From the NCBI GenBank assembly GCA_033032175.1, contig CM065323.1, positions 17,236,001 through 17,300,000 on the forward strand: a stretch of 64,000 bases of DNA. Direction: 5' to 3'. Below the pieces are notes generated by a model. That model was not told where the DNA came from. It did no database searches and saw nothing but the letters and a program-made list of their open reading frames with translations. The position numbers and the translations under genes were made by a program. Below, in pieces: positions 42,801-54,100 of this stretch. The first letter of the stretch is position 1. Each line of letters starts with the position of its first letter. Origin of the DNA: Saturnia japonica (lineage: Eukaryota; Arthropoda; Insecta; Lepidoptera; Saturniidae).

Positions 42801-43913
42801 TATTTCAACAGACTGTGGTTTTTTAAACGACAAATTATGTCATTTACGGAAAGCTTGAAACCATTCTTTTCCTGGAACATCATTTGTAAACGAAGTTACA
42901 ATGCCATTTCGTCGAATGTATTCTGTAATCATAACTATGATTTCTTTTTTTGTTAATGGATAACCGTATTTCTCAAGAATGTGAATAGAAGATGCAATTT
43001 TTCTCTCCATTTCTATGGAAAATACTCCAGGCCTTCCAAATCTAGGCAGTTTAGCTCCTCGAGTACCATATAATCGTGCGATAATTGTAGACCTTGGGAT
43101 CCCGTATGTTGCAGCCGCATTTTAGCTATTAATTTTTTTACTACAAAAGGCATCAACAGCATTAATAAGTTGTTCTTCGGTATATTGTTTCTTTTTTATT
43201 CTTTTATAGTTCCGCACCATCTATACAAAAAATACACTAACTGAATTTAAATATGTAAGTATGAATTTAATAACTATCTCAATTATTTTTAATATTTTTT
43301 CACTACTATATTCTTAATACCTAATAATGATGCATCATAATTACTTAGGTAGGCAAGCAGATCTCAGCTCCTAACTATAATTCCCTGTGTTCAGGGAATA
43401 TATGAACTACGAGGACCATGGTCCTTCAGACACCCAGGCTCTGAGCAACAGAGTTCACGGTGGTTCTCATAAATAAAGTTTGCCGATAATAATATAAAAT
43501 GTCATTGTCTTACTTTATTAAAACATCGACACGAAGCCATCACTAGCTTTGATCAATATCATACAAATTGGATGCAAACGCATCTACCATCAAACTAATA
43601 TTAAAAAGGGTATACCGTTTTCTAAATCTGCTCTCCGTAAAAGACACTAGCCGTAAAACGAGGTATTAATATTTTTTTGAGACAAAATTCCGTTACCGAT
43701 CGTTTCGCACACATCAACATAAAAATGGCGATTAGTAAAATTATCTGTAGGTAAAACAGTTCACACGATATTGGCTCCATCTATTATTTTCTACAAGGAG
43801 TATTTGACCCTCTATAGTTTTATAGATGTCACTTTTATAAGAAAAAAAATGAGAAAAGAAGATATTTCAATTAGTTGTATTTTTCCGGTAGTTACAATAG
43901 CCTCCCTGGACCT
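39815..43913 (-). mobile_element. pogo-like DNA transposon with 25-bp perfect inverted ends
   Basis: 4,099 bp. Ends start AGGTCCAGGGAGGCTATTGT and are identical for 25 bp; TA flanks both sides (39813-39814, 43914-43915). A long minus-strand jerky-type transposase gene occupies the middle. The left 0.8 kb and the right 0.7 kb are non-coding. A hairpin with AGTTGCA...TGCAACT near 40016-40053 lies in the left part. The perfect ends contrast with the decayed gene, so the ends may have been used in trans until recently. Confidence 0.92.
40649..43218 (-). pseudogene. jerky/pogo-like DDE_1 transposase with long C-terminal extension, broken
   Basis: Start MVRNYKRIKKKQYTEEQLIN at about 43218, a Psq-type HTH with a TAA in it (near 43124), then the CENP-B-type region with a TGA near 42837. 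The catalytic core is continuous (IFNLDETSFCS, VLLVYDEHSTHVD, TSHVLQPLDCSTMKP). Near 42060-42080 ACAACAGGGA/ACAACAGGAA is tandemly repeated and shifts the frame. The continuation (41507-42106) has SLSWLKWKQYIERQTDV. Basic frame 41217-41501 follows. The C-terminal part (40649-41197) has NDWVVVRFSTKKSVKHFVGK and FTYPTVDICIIKH...LPEPKIARRGQ, a module seen at the ends of related insect and cnidarian proteins. Function by family: transposition at TA. At least four lesions. Confidence 0.85.
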
Positions 43914-43915
43914 TA

Positions 43916-45300
43916 TTTAAATTAGAAATTTGACAAATATTCTCACAATCTAAATCTAGAAATTCTAAGAAAAGCGATGAGACTCGCTTTATTTAAGATG
44001 GCCGAGCTGAAAGGTTAATTAATAATTATTTATATAAATATTCGGGTAGTTGGCAAGTAAACTTGTTAAGGATTTTGAAATAATACGTACATTATTAAAG
44101 TTGACCAATCATTGTAAGGTTAAAATAATATATTAGAAACTACATATATCATTATATTTGTTGTACAATTATCTGTTTGCGAGTTGGACGTCAACCAATC
44201 GCGGTCGTCGACCAATCATAGGCGTTGGCAAAACATAGAAGCGAGGATAAAAGTTGATGCGGATGGAACGACAAGGGACTCGCAAATTTGAGCGCCCCCT
44301 TATACTACTAATCAGATTTAATGCATCAATATTTCTAATAAATGTAGTAATAAATAAAGAACACTTACTCAAACTAACTTAATTTCAGTTTTTATATTGT
44401 CCTCATCTGAAAAATACAAGTATAAAAAAGAATCTCAAAATTGACAATTAACAATCGGCTTAGAACTATTAACTAGATACGCATAATCACATTTTAGGAA
44501 CATTAAGTAGGAAGGCCACCATTTTGTCAGCAAAATTATAGTAAACAATAATAAAACTTAACAGTTATCAATAATTAACAGTATAAAAACATGAAATTTA
44601 AACTTAGTTATACTATACTTAGGTTATTATTGTCTTCAAACTTTATCATGATATTAATCTTTCTAGATAAATTTGTTCACAACAACTTTTTACTATTTTT
44701 ATATGAAACGTACAACAATTTGAGAATCATTATTAGACTTAAATTTACAGTATTTCTTATAATTATTACTGTATCTACTTATATAAGCCAAACATTTCAA
44801 AAATTGATATGAATTATATTTTTATCGTAGAAACCATAATTTAAACTATTTTTTTAGCAATCATATTATGGTAACATTATTAATACTAACAGTGATAGTC
44901 AGCAAAAAAAAAAAAACATTTTAGTTTAAGTTAGTTACAGTATTAATTAATAGACTTTCTAATAAGGTACATTTTTGGCACATTCAATAGAGATCTATAA
45001 TCATATTAATCCTACTAGATATACAATTATTAATTATAAAACTCACATTCATCTTCAGGCATGTGGGCGGGCATACATACTGAAATATTTACATTATTGA
45101 CACAAAAAAAAAACATTTCATTAAGTATGTTACATCTTTTCTGTTCATTATTAGTTATAAAGTGTAATGATGTATCATTTAATACGTTTGTTGCGGTACC
45201 TCAACCATAACATTTTTCTATGCAATGAATTGAAACCCAAGGCCAGACAACATTTTTCTTGAGACATAAATGCAAATCATTCCAGAATCTGAAAAACAGA
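43916..45300. other. AT-rich DNA, no gene seen
   Basis: No recognised element. Two CCAAT words (about 44195 and 44212) lie near each other, and a 73-codon hydrophobic frame at 44591-44812 is most likely AT-driven. Confidence 0.45.
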
Positions 45301-45399
45301 AAAAAGGAGGTTAATTTTCAATCCTATGCAAGGATTACTTAATAATATGTAATCAAAATCACGTTGAACTTCATTACAAGTTAGACAGTAGTATTTTTT

Positions 45400-46170
45400 A
45401 CAGCTCATATATTTTACTGAACCATGCTTTAGCGTGGATTTATTGCATTAATCGCATGTGAGTAATCGCTTGTTCTATTTGATGAGATATCAGGGTACCT
45501 AACAAGTTCTTTATTTTCTCTATCATTTTCTTTTTTCTTCCTACATTCTTCAAAACCATTGTGTTTTTATGATTCGTTATTAAGTGATTGCTGTTGTAGA
45601 TCGTAGTTTAAAGAACTTATAACTGGCAAATCACGAATGTCAACATCAATCAATCAATGTTCAAATTATAATTTGTAACATCTCCGATTGCAACTCTGTA
45701 GGTATGTCTTGGATTGTAATGTCATTTAGTATATCCGTGTTACGTAAGTTGTAATGTCCAGATTGGCATGTTTAGCTGTTTTGGGGATATTCTGAAACAC
45801 GTGGCTTGATGGAATAAAGCAGTTACAAGTTACATTAGCTTTATTACAAAACACAATAAGGTGCGATTCTGAATTTGGTATTGTTGACAACCAGTTTCAG
45901 TATCGCATCGTGAGCTGTTTTTGTGCATAGAAATAATTTTTAGGTACACATGCCTTGACAGAGTCAATTTCCTCTTCAGATATGTAAATGACATGAACGG
46001 TTTCGACTTTCGATTGCAATATCAAATACACATCTGAGGGCGTTTATAATAATATCATGTCAGTAAGAAACCAGCTTATCTAAACATCTTTTAACAACTC
46101 CTCAATAGCATCAGCCACACCTTTACTATGACCACTCCCGAAAAATTACCACGTAAAATTGACATTATAA
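45400..46170 (-). pseudogene. decayed coding sequence with a G-H-S-K-G motif, unnamed transposon-type protein
   Basis: Read on the minus strand from 46170 leftwards, across stops and frame changes, protein-like segments appear. FFGSGHSKGVADAIEELLKD comes first, then ETVHVIYISEEEIDSVKACV, then CNKANVTCNCFIPSSHVFQN, and near 45620 LIDVDIRDLPVISSL followed by a basic stretch. I remember a G-H-G-K-G-x-x-D-x-x-G signature followed by a Cys-rich C-terminus from unnamed, multi-copy arthropod proteins, probably mobile. I cannot give a family name or function. No ends or target duplication were seen. Confidence 0.4.
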
Positions 46171-46943
46171 AATAAACATACAATTAAACGATTCTAATTC
46201 ACAAGCGACATTCTGTAAGAGAGCATGACTATTTTGAAATTTTATTATTTTGTAGCGTTTCAATGCTTAAGTTTTGTGACTGATATTTGAATATTTAATG
46301 CAAAAAATGATATTTGTGTTATGTAGAGCTGGTGATAAGACAAAAGCTTGAATCGACAAAACGTTGCAAATGAAGCAATGCATCCTTCGTTTCTGAACGT
46401 CGTATGTAAGACACGCAGAGTCATTTGGATATCTTATATGTTTTTCTTTACCGTTCTACACTCAAGTTTGCTTGTTGTAGCCCTGCATACATCATCTCGA
46501 TGGTAAAAGTCAATAATAGATCTTTTAAATGCTGATAATTTTTTTAGCAGAATTTTTAACTCTAACCTTGTTATTATCTTTTCCATAAATTAACCTTTCT
46601 TGTTGCTTCGTAAAGCTGTTCCAGGTTGATTATGCGACTTTTTGCATAATCGCATTCAAGTTTTGGTTGATTCGTAGATTTCCTTAAATTGGAAAGTATT
46701 TTTGTTAATGTCCGTTGGGTTTTTTTTTCGATGTTGATTTTCTGATCATTGCTTTCTCTGGGCTTGCTCAGTACTGCAAAATTATTTTTAAGATTCTTAA
46801 GTAACATCAAAACTCTGACTAACTTAAAAGAGGCCCTTAAAGAAGAAATCCGACGAACATTAGTACTGCTGTTCATAAAAATCTAGCGGCACGTAAGATG
46901 TGAAACATGCTACCAATATTTTTTACACATGAAGTAACGGGCT
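46171..46943. other. AT-rich DNA, no gene identified
   Basis: A 100-codon minus-strand frame at 46574-46876 (basic, NLRKSTNQPKLECDYAKSRI) is open but unrecognised; it could be part of the decayed sequence to the left. Confidence 0.35.
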
Positions 46944-48330
46944 ATGAATAGTACAGTAGAAGATGCTGCTTTAATGGAATACGTTATTGATGGTATAAGA
47001 GATATAGAATTAAAAAAAGCAATATTGTATAGGGCTACTGACATCAAAGATTTCAAAATTAAATTAAATTTTTTTGCAGAAATTAAGACTACGGGTACTT
47101 TTACAACGTCTATTAAGATTCAAGGCTACAGTTTTCCCACTCAGTTCCATATTATGAATGATAAGGATATACCAATTGAAGTTCAGTTAAGAACACGCAT
47201 ATTGGTACATGTGAACCTAAATATGAAAAAAGATAAAATGCAAGTTTCTCAAACGGCAAACATGTCTACCGGTGGAATATAAAGAAGGAGTTTATAATAT
47301 TGGAAGTACAAAATACCCTAACACACCATTATAAAGATGATAAATGATTATACACCAACGATTAAGAAGAAGTGTCTCGTTGAGATGAATATAATTATGT
47401 AAGATGAAACGCCGGTTTTTCAAAATCCAAGACGTGTATTGCTCCCGCTGAGATGAAGGTTATTGATCACCAAATTGAAGAATGGCTAAGAGATGGAACA
47501 ATAAGACCAAGTTGTTCAGATTTTGCAAGTCAAGTTTTGTTAGCTAAAAAGAAAGATGGCTCATATCGCTTATGCAAAGATTATCGTAAATTAAACTAAA
47601 ATATTGATAATAACTAATTACCAACTACAAGGTGCTAATTACTTCACAACCCTTGATATGAAGAATGGATTTAGTCATGTGGACGTTAAAGAAGAAAGTA
47701 GAAAGTACACAACATTTTTCACATTAAAAGGAGGTGTTGGATATTTCACAATTACTCACCAGTTTTGATGAGGTCAGGGTCGGGATACTTGGATTCCACC
47801 AGATTCACAGTTTTTGGATTTATGTCGGATAATAGGAAGGGGTAGGGGGGTGAAAGGAGCACCAAAATGGTTGGCAACTGCGATCCACCAATCAAATTGG
47901 CCCATATTGAAACGTTTACGTTTTGTTCCGTTTTATGCAGACTTTGACTGACAGGAGGTTTGAATTTTGTATGTCGCCATTTGGATTATCTATCGCTCCC
48001 TCAGTATTCCAGCGCTATGTATACTGGATCTTCCGAGACCTAATTTTATACAGAACAATATTAGCATTTCTCGATGATTTCAACATTCTAACTAAAATAG
48101 AAGGAGAAGGGCTACAGAAATTAAAAATTGTAATGAAGCGAGCTGAAAAAAATTTCTACAAATAGATTGGATAGAATGTCAAACCTTTGAAGAAAGAAGT
48201 TGAGTATTTGAAATTAAAATTAAAGACGTACCCACTTTTAAAAACCCAAAGACTTAGAGAAGTTCAATCCTTCTTCGGGTTATCAGAATATTTCAGAAAA
48301 TTTATTGCGAACTACTTTAACCCATTTTGA
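46944..48330 (+). pseudogene. Gypsy-type gag-pol remnant with internal deletion (copy A)
   Basis: The first frame (46944-47282) joins the end of Gag (DAALMEYVIDGIRDIELKKA) directly to the C-terminal half of the protease (TTGTFTTSIKIQGYSFPTQF). The zinc knuckles and protease Asp that separate these in the related copy at 58279-61284 are deleted; the junction shares only the bases AG. RT pieces follow with many stops: IEEWLRDGTIRPS, SQVLLAKKKDGSYRLCKDYR, DRRFEFCMSPFGLSIAPSVF, LAFLDDFNILTK (FLDD active site) and EVQSFFGLSEYFRKFI. About 150 bp near 47761-47915 do not fit Gypsy. Confidence 0.82.
47761..47915. other. non-homologous insert in Gypsy copy A
   Basis: Between the RT segments ending TLKGGVGYFTIT-like sequence and FRFMQTLTDRRFEFCMSPFG there is DNA with a G-rich run (GGAAGGGGTAGGGGGGTG near 47836-47853) that encodes nothing RT-like. 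Confidence 0.4.
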
Positions 48331-48783
48331 TTTTGTGTTACATGTTAAAAAATGACTGCTATTTTCACTGGAAAGAATGCTTCGACGAACGCTCAAGATC
48401 CAAAGGAATATGGTACAAAACGATACAACCGCATCCTCTAAAGACCCCTTGGATGGAAAATATCACAATTAATCAGCAAGAAGCCATAACACGAATGAGA
48501 TTACGCTCGGGACACATCCCACAGAAAAAAATCGCATGTATGATGCATAAAGCGCCATCTCTAATGTGTCCGACTTGCGGACTCATAGATGATGTGCACC
48601 ACATTCTGGTGGAGTGTGTTCAGAATGAATCTACTAGGTTTAAACTTAATGCTTCTGGTTCGTTCCACATTGGTATATATAATTCCATTTTGGCCGACCC
48701 TTCGTCTTTTTTTGGAACTACTTTTTTATACTATGAGGTCTGCAGATCAATGAAAATAAATACGTCTGGCTTCTATGGTTAGA
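48331..48783 (+). pseudogene. non-LTR retrotransposon C-terminal fragment
   Basis: About 130 codons: SKGIWYKTIQPHPLKTPWME, INQQEAITRMRLRSGHIPQK, CPTCGLIDDVHHILVECVQN. This pattern (conserved R-x-G-H followed by a C-x2-C-x7-H-x4-C finger) is the C-terminal end of ORF2 in I/R1-like LINEs, after RT or RNase H. It follows the Gypsy fragment without a recognisable border and ends at a stop near 48783. Confidence 0.7.
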
Positions 48784-48965
48784 AAAGAATGAGAGAGCGT
48801 TTTATTGAACGTACAGATAAAACATACATACAGATCAAATATAGAGACTATTATAGACATTTATATTTTGACATAATAACATCCCAACTCAAAATAACAA
48901 ATGACAACAATAACATTAATATTGTAGACCCAATTTATTAAGGCAATAATAATGTTTCAATCTAC

Positions 48966-50170
48966 CTAGACCTTTGTTAGAATATCAGCTGTCATCTTAG
49001 ATGTCTCTAAATATTTAATTTTAAAAATATCATTATTAACACACTCACGACAAAAATGATACCTTATATCAATATGTCTTGTTCTCTTATGTAATAAGTT
49101 GTTGTATGTTAACTTAATTGCCCCTTGATTATCACTATACATATATACTGTATCTAAATTACCAGTTAGTTCTTGTAATAAATTTCTTAAATAAACAGCT
49201 TCTTTACAAGCTTCTGAGATACCTATGTTTTCTGCCTCCGTGCTAGATAAGGCAACGATTTTTTTGTTTTTTCGCCTCCCATGAGAAAACACACTCAGAC
49301 AAAATGAAACATAAACCGGTGTAGGATCTTCTATCCCTAGTGTTATTGCCCCAATCGGCATCAACAAATACTTTTAAATTCGAATTACCATCTTTAGAAT
49401 AACTTAAACAAACGTTTTTAGTTTTTTTTAAATATTTCAATATTCTTTTGACATAAGACCAATACTCTTGGCTGCGACAATTATTAAACTGACTTAAATA
49501 ACTAACTGCAAATGCTATGTCAAGTCTAGTTAGTACTGCTAAATACATTAAGCTTCCAATCAGCTGTTGATACAAAAAATTATTACTGTTATAAATTATA
49601 TCTCCATTTATTTTTATTTTAGTTTCCATAGGTGTTTCTGCTGATTTACTTTCTGCCTAAATCTTTCAATTTAAAATGTGAAGCCAACACATGTTTTGAA
49701 TTATCAGTTTCATTCTTGTTATTATAAAATATTTAAAAAAATCATCTACATATAAAGTGACTATTGTTTTACAATTATTATGAATTTTTGAGTACAAACA
49801 TGGTTCAATTTTTGACCTTTTAAAACCCATATTTATAAGACAATCATCTACTTTTTTATACCAGGCTCTGGAGAACTGTTTCAAGCCATAAATAGCCTTT
49901 TTTAGCTTGAGAACTTTACCATTACAATGTGGCCCACTAAAGCCAACTGGTGTATGCATGTAAATATCTTCCGCTAGGTCACCATTCAAAAAAGCTGTTG
50001 TTACATCAATGTGTGTAATACTTAAATTTAATTTAACAGATAATGCAAACAATAACCTTAACGTTGTATGCCTAACCACAGGTGAAAAAGTTTCTGTATA
50101 ATCCACACCATCTTTTTGCATGTTGTTCATTACCCTTACAATTTTGAAATGTAAAGCCAAATTGAAGAAA
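48966..50170 (-). pseudogene. Copia-type RT and RNase H remnant
   Basis: Minus-strand frames in order. RT (49666-50170): DGVDYTETFSPVVRHTTLRL, ITHIDVTTAFLNGDLAEDIY, LKKAIYGLKQFSRAWYKKVD and the active site LYVDDFF. Second frame (49243-49629): LIGSLMYLAVLTRLDIAFAV, FVDADWGNNTRDRRSYTG. Third (48966-49260): KIVALSSTEAENIGISEACK, YSDNQGAIKL and TRHIDIRYHFCRE, the Copia RNase H end. Frame breaks near 49640 and 49260. Gag, protease and integrase are absent because the left part of the coding order is replaced by hAT DNA at about 50170. Confidence 0.87.
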
Positions 50171-50873
50171 AGACTCATCATATTTTCTTTTTCGCACATT
50201 AGATGCCTGTTTTCCAATACTTTGTCCTGCCTGAGAAGAGTTTGTAGCATTATCATCTGCGTCATTACCATTCTTATTTAAGTTCAGGCATTTATCCATG
50301 GCCAAAAATTATTTTGATCCTAAAATACAATAAATATATAAAAATAACATATTGCACATAATAATTGATTTATTAATTACCGAATAAATAAAAAATAAAC
50401 TAAAATCTTGTTACGGGGGAACACTGACAATTGACCACACTAGAAGAGCGTCAACACTCCACTAATTCACATTACAGTCAGTGTTATTGAATCATTGTTT
50501 GGCTGCAAATTGCACGTGTGTACGCGCGCGCATTCTTCCCTTTTATTGTGTGTGATATTTAGAGGTGGCGGTCAGAGTTATAAGTCAGCGGCGCGCGGTT
50601 TATTCAACATGTATAATACCGACAAACGCACTAACAATGTATAGCCACAGTATAATAATAGCGATCATCGATCGTTTATTGCTATCGGTGGAGATAGCTC
50701 AAAAGCTTCAACAAATGCGCGTGTCTAGACGCTGCAAGACCACTGTATTCCGGCAACTCTAGTGATGTTATAAAATGATATATATAAATATTTAACATTA
50801 AAATCTCTCGCGACCGCAGAATTTTGCTACGCGAACCCATTTGGGGTCGCGACCCATAGTTTAAGAAGCCCTG
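50171..50873 (-). mobile_element. 5' part of a hAT transposon (ZBED-type), truncated
   Basis: The right end reads, on the minus strand, CAGGGCTTCTTAAACTATGG then GTCGCGACCC, which is typical of hAT ends near ZBED/Charlie-like families. About 575 bp further in, an ATG at 50299 begins a frame with VRKRKYDESFLQFGFTF, the opening of many hAT/ZBED transposases. The frame then passes into Copia RT sequence, so the hAT copy is cut there. Eight bases CTTTAGAA at 50874-50881 are one half of the expected 8-bp target duplication; the other half is lost. Confidence 0.68.
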
Positions 50874-51060
50874 CTTTAGAATATTGAGCGATTCTAAATA
50901 GCTTTCTCCTACTAAAGGAAAATTTCTAATGAGGCTTAAAGGCTCATCTTCTAAAAAGCTTCTAAGATACAATTATCTATTAAAGAATTAAATAAACAAA
51001 TAAATGTTTTGTAATCGTTTGACTTACCAGTAAACAGGAATCGTAATGACTGGTAGTTTG
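50874..51060 (-). pseudogene. BEL/Pao Gag fragment
   Basis: Minus strand: FTGKSNDYKTFICLFNSLID, frame change, then YLRSFLEDEPLSLIRNFPLV and GESYLESLNIL, the DUF1759-type Gag block with a short internal loss. The hAT end interrupts it after NILK. Confidence 0.65.
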
Positions 51061-52254
51061 GTCCTAGCATGGTTCTCTTTGTGAGGAATTTGCAAACAAT
51101 TGTGCTTATTGTTTTAATTGTAATAATACCGAGTGTCTGGATAAACCGATCCTCGATGTCGGTTATAGGCGCTTTGTCATCATCACCATAAACGAGTTTT
51201 AACACAAATGTCTTCGTACTCATAAAATATACTATTAAGTCGTTTTTCTTTTATGAGAACAGCGTCTTTGGATAATGTACCAATATACTTAGCATTCCAT
51301 ATTTTGGATAGACTATCTTTTATGTATCCACGCTTCATGGTACGCAGTTTCTTTAGTAATATTTTACATTTTCAACGTCGTTGTCGTCCATTGTGTACAA
51401 AGTCCAAACCGTTCAGGACTCAAACAAAACAATTTTTTATAATTATAGACAAGTACAATATTAAATTTATACAATATAATTTTAATGACGCAATTATCAC
51501 TTCTGTGCATACCGTGTAGGTAAAACAAAATAGACGAGCCGTTCACTTCATTCGTCCACAATAGCGGTAGCGCGAGTGCTTGATTTCCCTTGTTATGGTT
51601 GCGTTTGATCTTTTTTCTTGATCACGCTTATACTTTTTGCGCACTGGTGCAAGCGTGATAGAAGATTCTTAATAATGTTTTTATTTTAGTCGTACTGTAT
51701 ATACTTCTACGACGGAAGTCAATAATAGTCGAGAATGATTGCCGTTCTCGCTCACACTCGTTACGCACGATACTGATATCCTGCAATTGAAGAAGCCAGC
51801 TTGTGTAGGTTGTCGTACCTGCGAGTTGCGAGTAATTTTTGCCGCGCCGATAATCTTGTTCCGGAACTTGAAGGTTGGTGCACTGAGATTGGTTGTATCT
51901 TCGTGCAGCAACATGTTAAGCACTTTGATTGACGGTTAACGCGCAGTAGTGCCACTCGTAGAAAAATCTCAGTTATTTCCTTTGACATCTTATATGTATT
52001 ATTAGAAAATACATATAAAATGGCTTCCTGTTTTTGACGAGTATGTTTAGTTCGATATTTAATGAATTTTTGATCGATCACTATATTTCAATTATTGCCC
52101 TTTTTTGAGTTTACTGGCAATAAATACCGTAATTGAGTAAACACAATCACTATAACTGGCGTCCATTTGTAAAGTGAACACGTTTTATCCATCCACCACG
52201 CAAAACAAAAAAACGGAGTGATTGACCATGTCGGGAGTTTGTTGTGGACTGTAT
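51061..52254. other. spacer without recognised genes
   Basis: Only short frames without motifs. A 9-bp inverted repeat ATCACGCTT/AAGCGTGAT (51621-51629 and 51651-51659) is present. Confidence 0.4.
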
Positions 52255-52759
52255 TGTTAGCTTTACGAAAAATATAGTTTCTAATTTTAATAAATATTAC
52301 GTATTATAATAAATATTAATATTTGCTAAATGAATAATAAGTTGAGAAATCTATTAAAACTTCTCGATCATGGAGGTAGTTCGTACAAAATAATATATTG
52401 TTTAAGGTTTTATAAAACATACTATGTTTTTAGCTTGACGATAATTATTGTTTAGTCTACCATAAAACATATTGTTATTATCTTTTATTTTAGAATATGT
52501 CTAGATTTTAATATTGTTCTATTTAACTCTTACTAGCTCAGTTTTGACTTCCGGTATTATTCTTTCCGATTGAAAATGTCGGTTCCTTAAATATTGGTTT
52601 ACTATAAAAGGACGGGCAGTCTGTACTGAGCCACTAGGCAGGCTGGATGTGCAAGATTAATAGAGTTAATGAAGTAAATTATAGTGAATACAAATGGAAA
52701 CAGTGATTACAGTTATTATAGTGAAGTATCTTGGGTTTATTTTGTCGAATTGGTTTACA
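52255..52759 (+). repeat. 5' LTR of the minisatellite-bearing element
   Basis: TGTTAGCTTTACG... to ...GGTTTACA. It contains TACTATAAAAGGACGGGCAG near 52600, a TATA-like box followed about 25 bp later by CAGTCTG, a plausible insect initiator. The copy at 55354 differs at only about ten places. Confidence 0.9.
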
Positions 52760-53029
52760 ATTCAGAAGTGGGATAACATCAGGAATTTTGGTATATTATT
52801 ACCACCCTGATGTAATCATACGACCACAATATGGGCATTGAACATTGTACTGATGAAGTGATTATTTTGGGTCATATAGAGGTAAGTCATGTAAATGTAA
52901 GTCATGTAAAAAGTTTTCTAGATGAATTGTGTGAGCAAATGGCCAATTTATGCATTTGTGTTTAATTATGAATATTGATAAATTGCGAATGAATCGCACG
53001 CTTAGTGCAGTTCAAATTTAGCTGCGAGA
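52760..53029 (+). other. leader of the minisatellite-bearing LTR element
   Basis: Starts ATTCAGAAGTGGGATAACAT, where a primer-binding site would be expected. A short frame beginning MGIEHCTDEVIILG may be a stub of a former gag, but it is too short to assign. Confidence 0.4.
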
Positions 53030-53310
53030 AAGAATAAGTAGATATCTTGAACTGGATCCCATTTAATACCAAGTGTCTTTAACGTACGTTGATTTTGATC
53101 ATCACAATTTAGAGTTGCTACTCCATTTGCGTAGTTCAAACTGTGCACAGGCTAAAAGATCTACCAGCTTATCTTTGAGCTCTAACGCTGCATTAACAGT
53201 TTGAGCCCCGTGTAAACATGTCATTGAGAGATTTGCCATTCGTGCTTTTGGCGCTGGCATCGAATACAACCTTCAAGTTGGTTGAAGTGCTTTCGGGACG
53301 GAATATAAAT
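53030..53310 (-). pseudogene. antisense BEL/Pao RT scrap with the active site deleted
   Basis: Minus strand: TSTNLKVVFDASAKSTNGKS and LNDMFTRG (start of RT), then directly ALELKDKLVDLLACAQFELR, KWSSNS and, in another frame, LKTLGIKWDPVQDIYLF. The piece between, which would hold the YVDD site, is missing. It opposes the direction of the surrounding LTRs. Confidence 0.7.
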
Positions 53311-53584
53311 TAATTTTGGTGATCACTCATGGGTCATCTTGGTAATGTTAAAATAATTTGTTATTCTATTTATGAGTGGTGCAGTGCTGCATAGTGGCTG
53401 GCTGCTGCATCGTACCAGGAGAGAAGTGCGTCTCTGCTTGCTGACCGGCCGAAGAGCAGCGTGTGGTGCTAAGATCGTTGAGAAGGCGTGGGTGATGACT
53501 AGGAACGGGCGACCGCTGCGTGCTGAAGGTCAGGATACCTGTAGTAGCCGTGGATGGCTGGCTGGCACTTGTAAAACCTACACT

Positions 53585-53930
53585 GCTATGAGCGTGAGTA
53601 TACTTGAAGTGCAACGTGCACGTGCATTTTGAAGTGCAACGTGCACGTGCATTTTGAAGTGCAAGGTGCACGTACATTGTAAACACTGCGCTGCTATGAG
53701 CGTGAGTGTAAATAACAACTTGAAGTGCAACGTGCACGTACATTGTAAACACTGCACTGCTATGAGCGTGAGTGTAAATAACAACTTGAAGTGCAACGTG
53801 CACGTACATTGTAAACACTGCACTGCTTGTAAACACTGCACTGCTATGAGCGTGAGTGTAAATAACAACCGTGAGTGTAAATAACAACTTGAAGTGCAAC
53901 GTGCCACTGCACTGCTATGAGCGTCGCAGT
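53585..53930. repeat. 66-bp minisatellite with shorter sub-repeats
   Basis: The unit CGTGAGTGTAAATAACAACTT...GTGCAACGTGCACGTACATTGTAAACACTGCACTGCTATGAG recurs from 53701 and 53767, then 53851 after an extra 18-bp duplication. The left edge has three copies of a shorter GTGCAACGTGCACGTGCATTTTGAA-like unit. Because 66 is a multiple of 3, both strands show long but meaningless open frames. Confidence 0.88.
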
Positions 53931-53934
53931 CGCG

Positions 53935-54045
53935 TGAGCGTGCGATGTGCACGCAGTAGCGTGAGCGTGCGATGTGCACGCAGTAGCGTGAGCGTGCGAT
54001 GTGCACGCAGTAGCGTGAGCGTGCGATGTGCACGCAGTAGCGTCC
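53935..54045. repeat. 27-bp minisatellite, four copies
   Basis: GCGTGAGCGTGCGATGTGCA plus CGCAGTA, with GCGATG at 53942, 53969, 53996 and 54023, so exactly 27 bp apart. Copies are nearly identical. The unit encodes nine residues per repeat in every frame, which explains the open frames. Confidence 0.92.
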
Positions 54046-54100
54046 GGCGTGTGGCGTGCTGCGTGCGACGCTCGACGCGCGACGGGCACATACGAGGGCG

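Noticed and set aside
44591..44812. Hydrophobic 73-codon frame that could be a membrane protein
   Set aside because: AT-rich composition alone produces Ile/Leu/Phe-rich frames; no other support.
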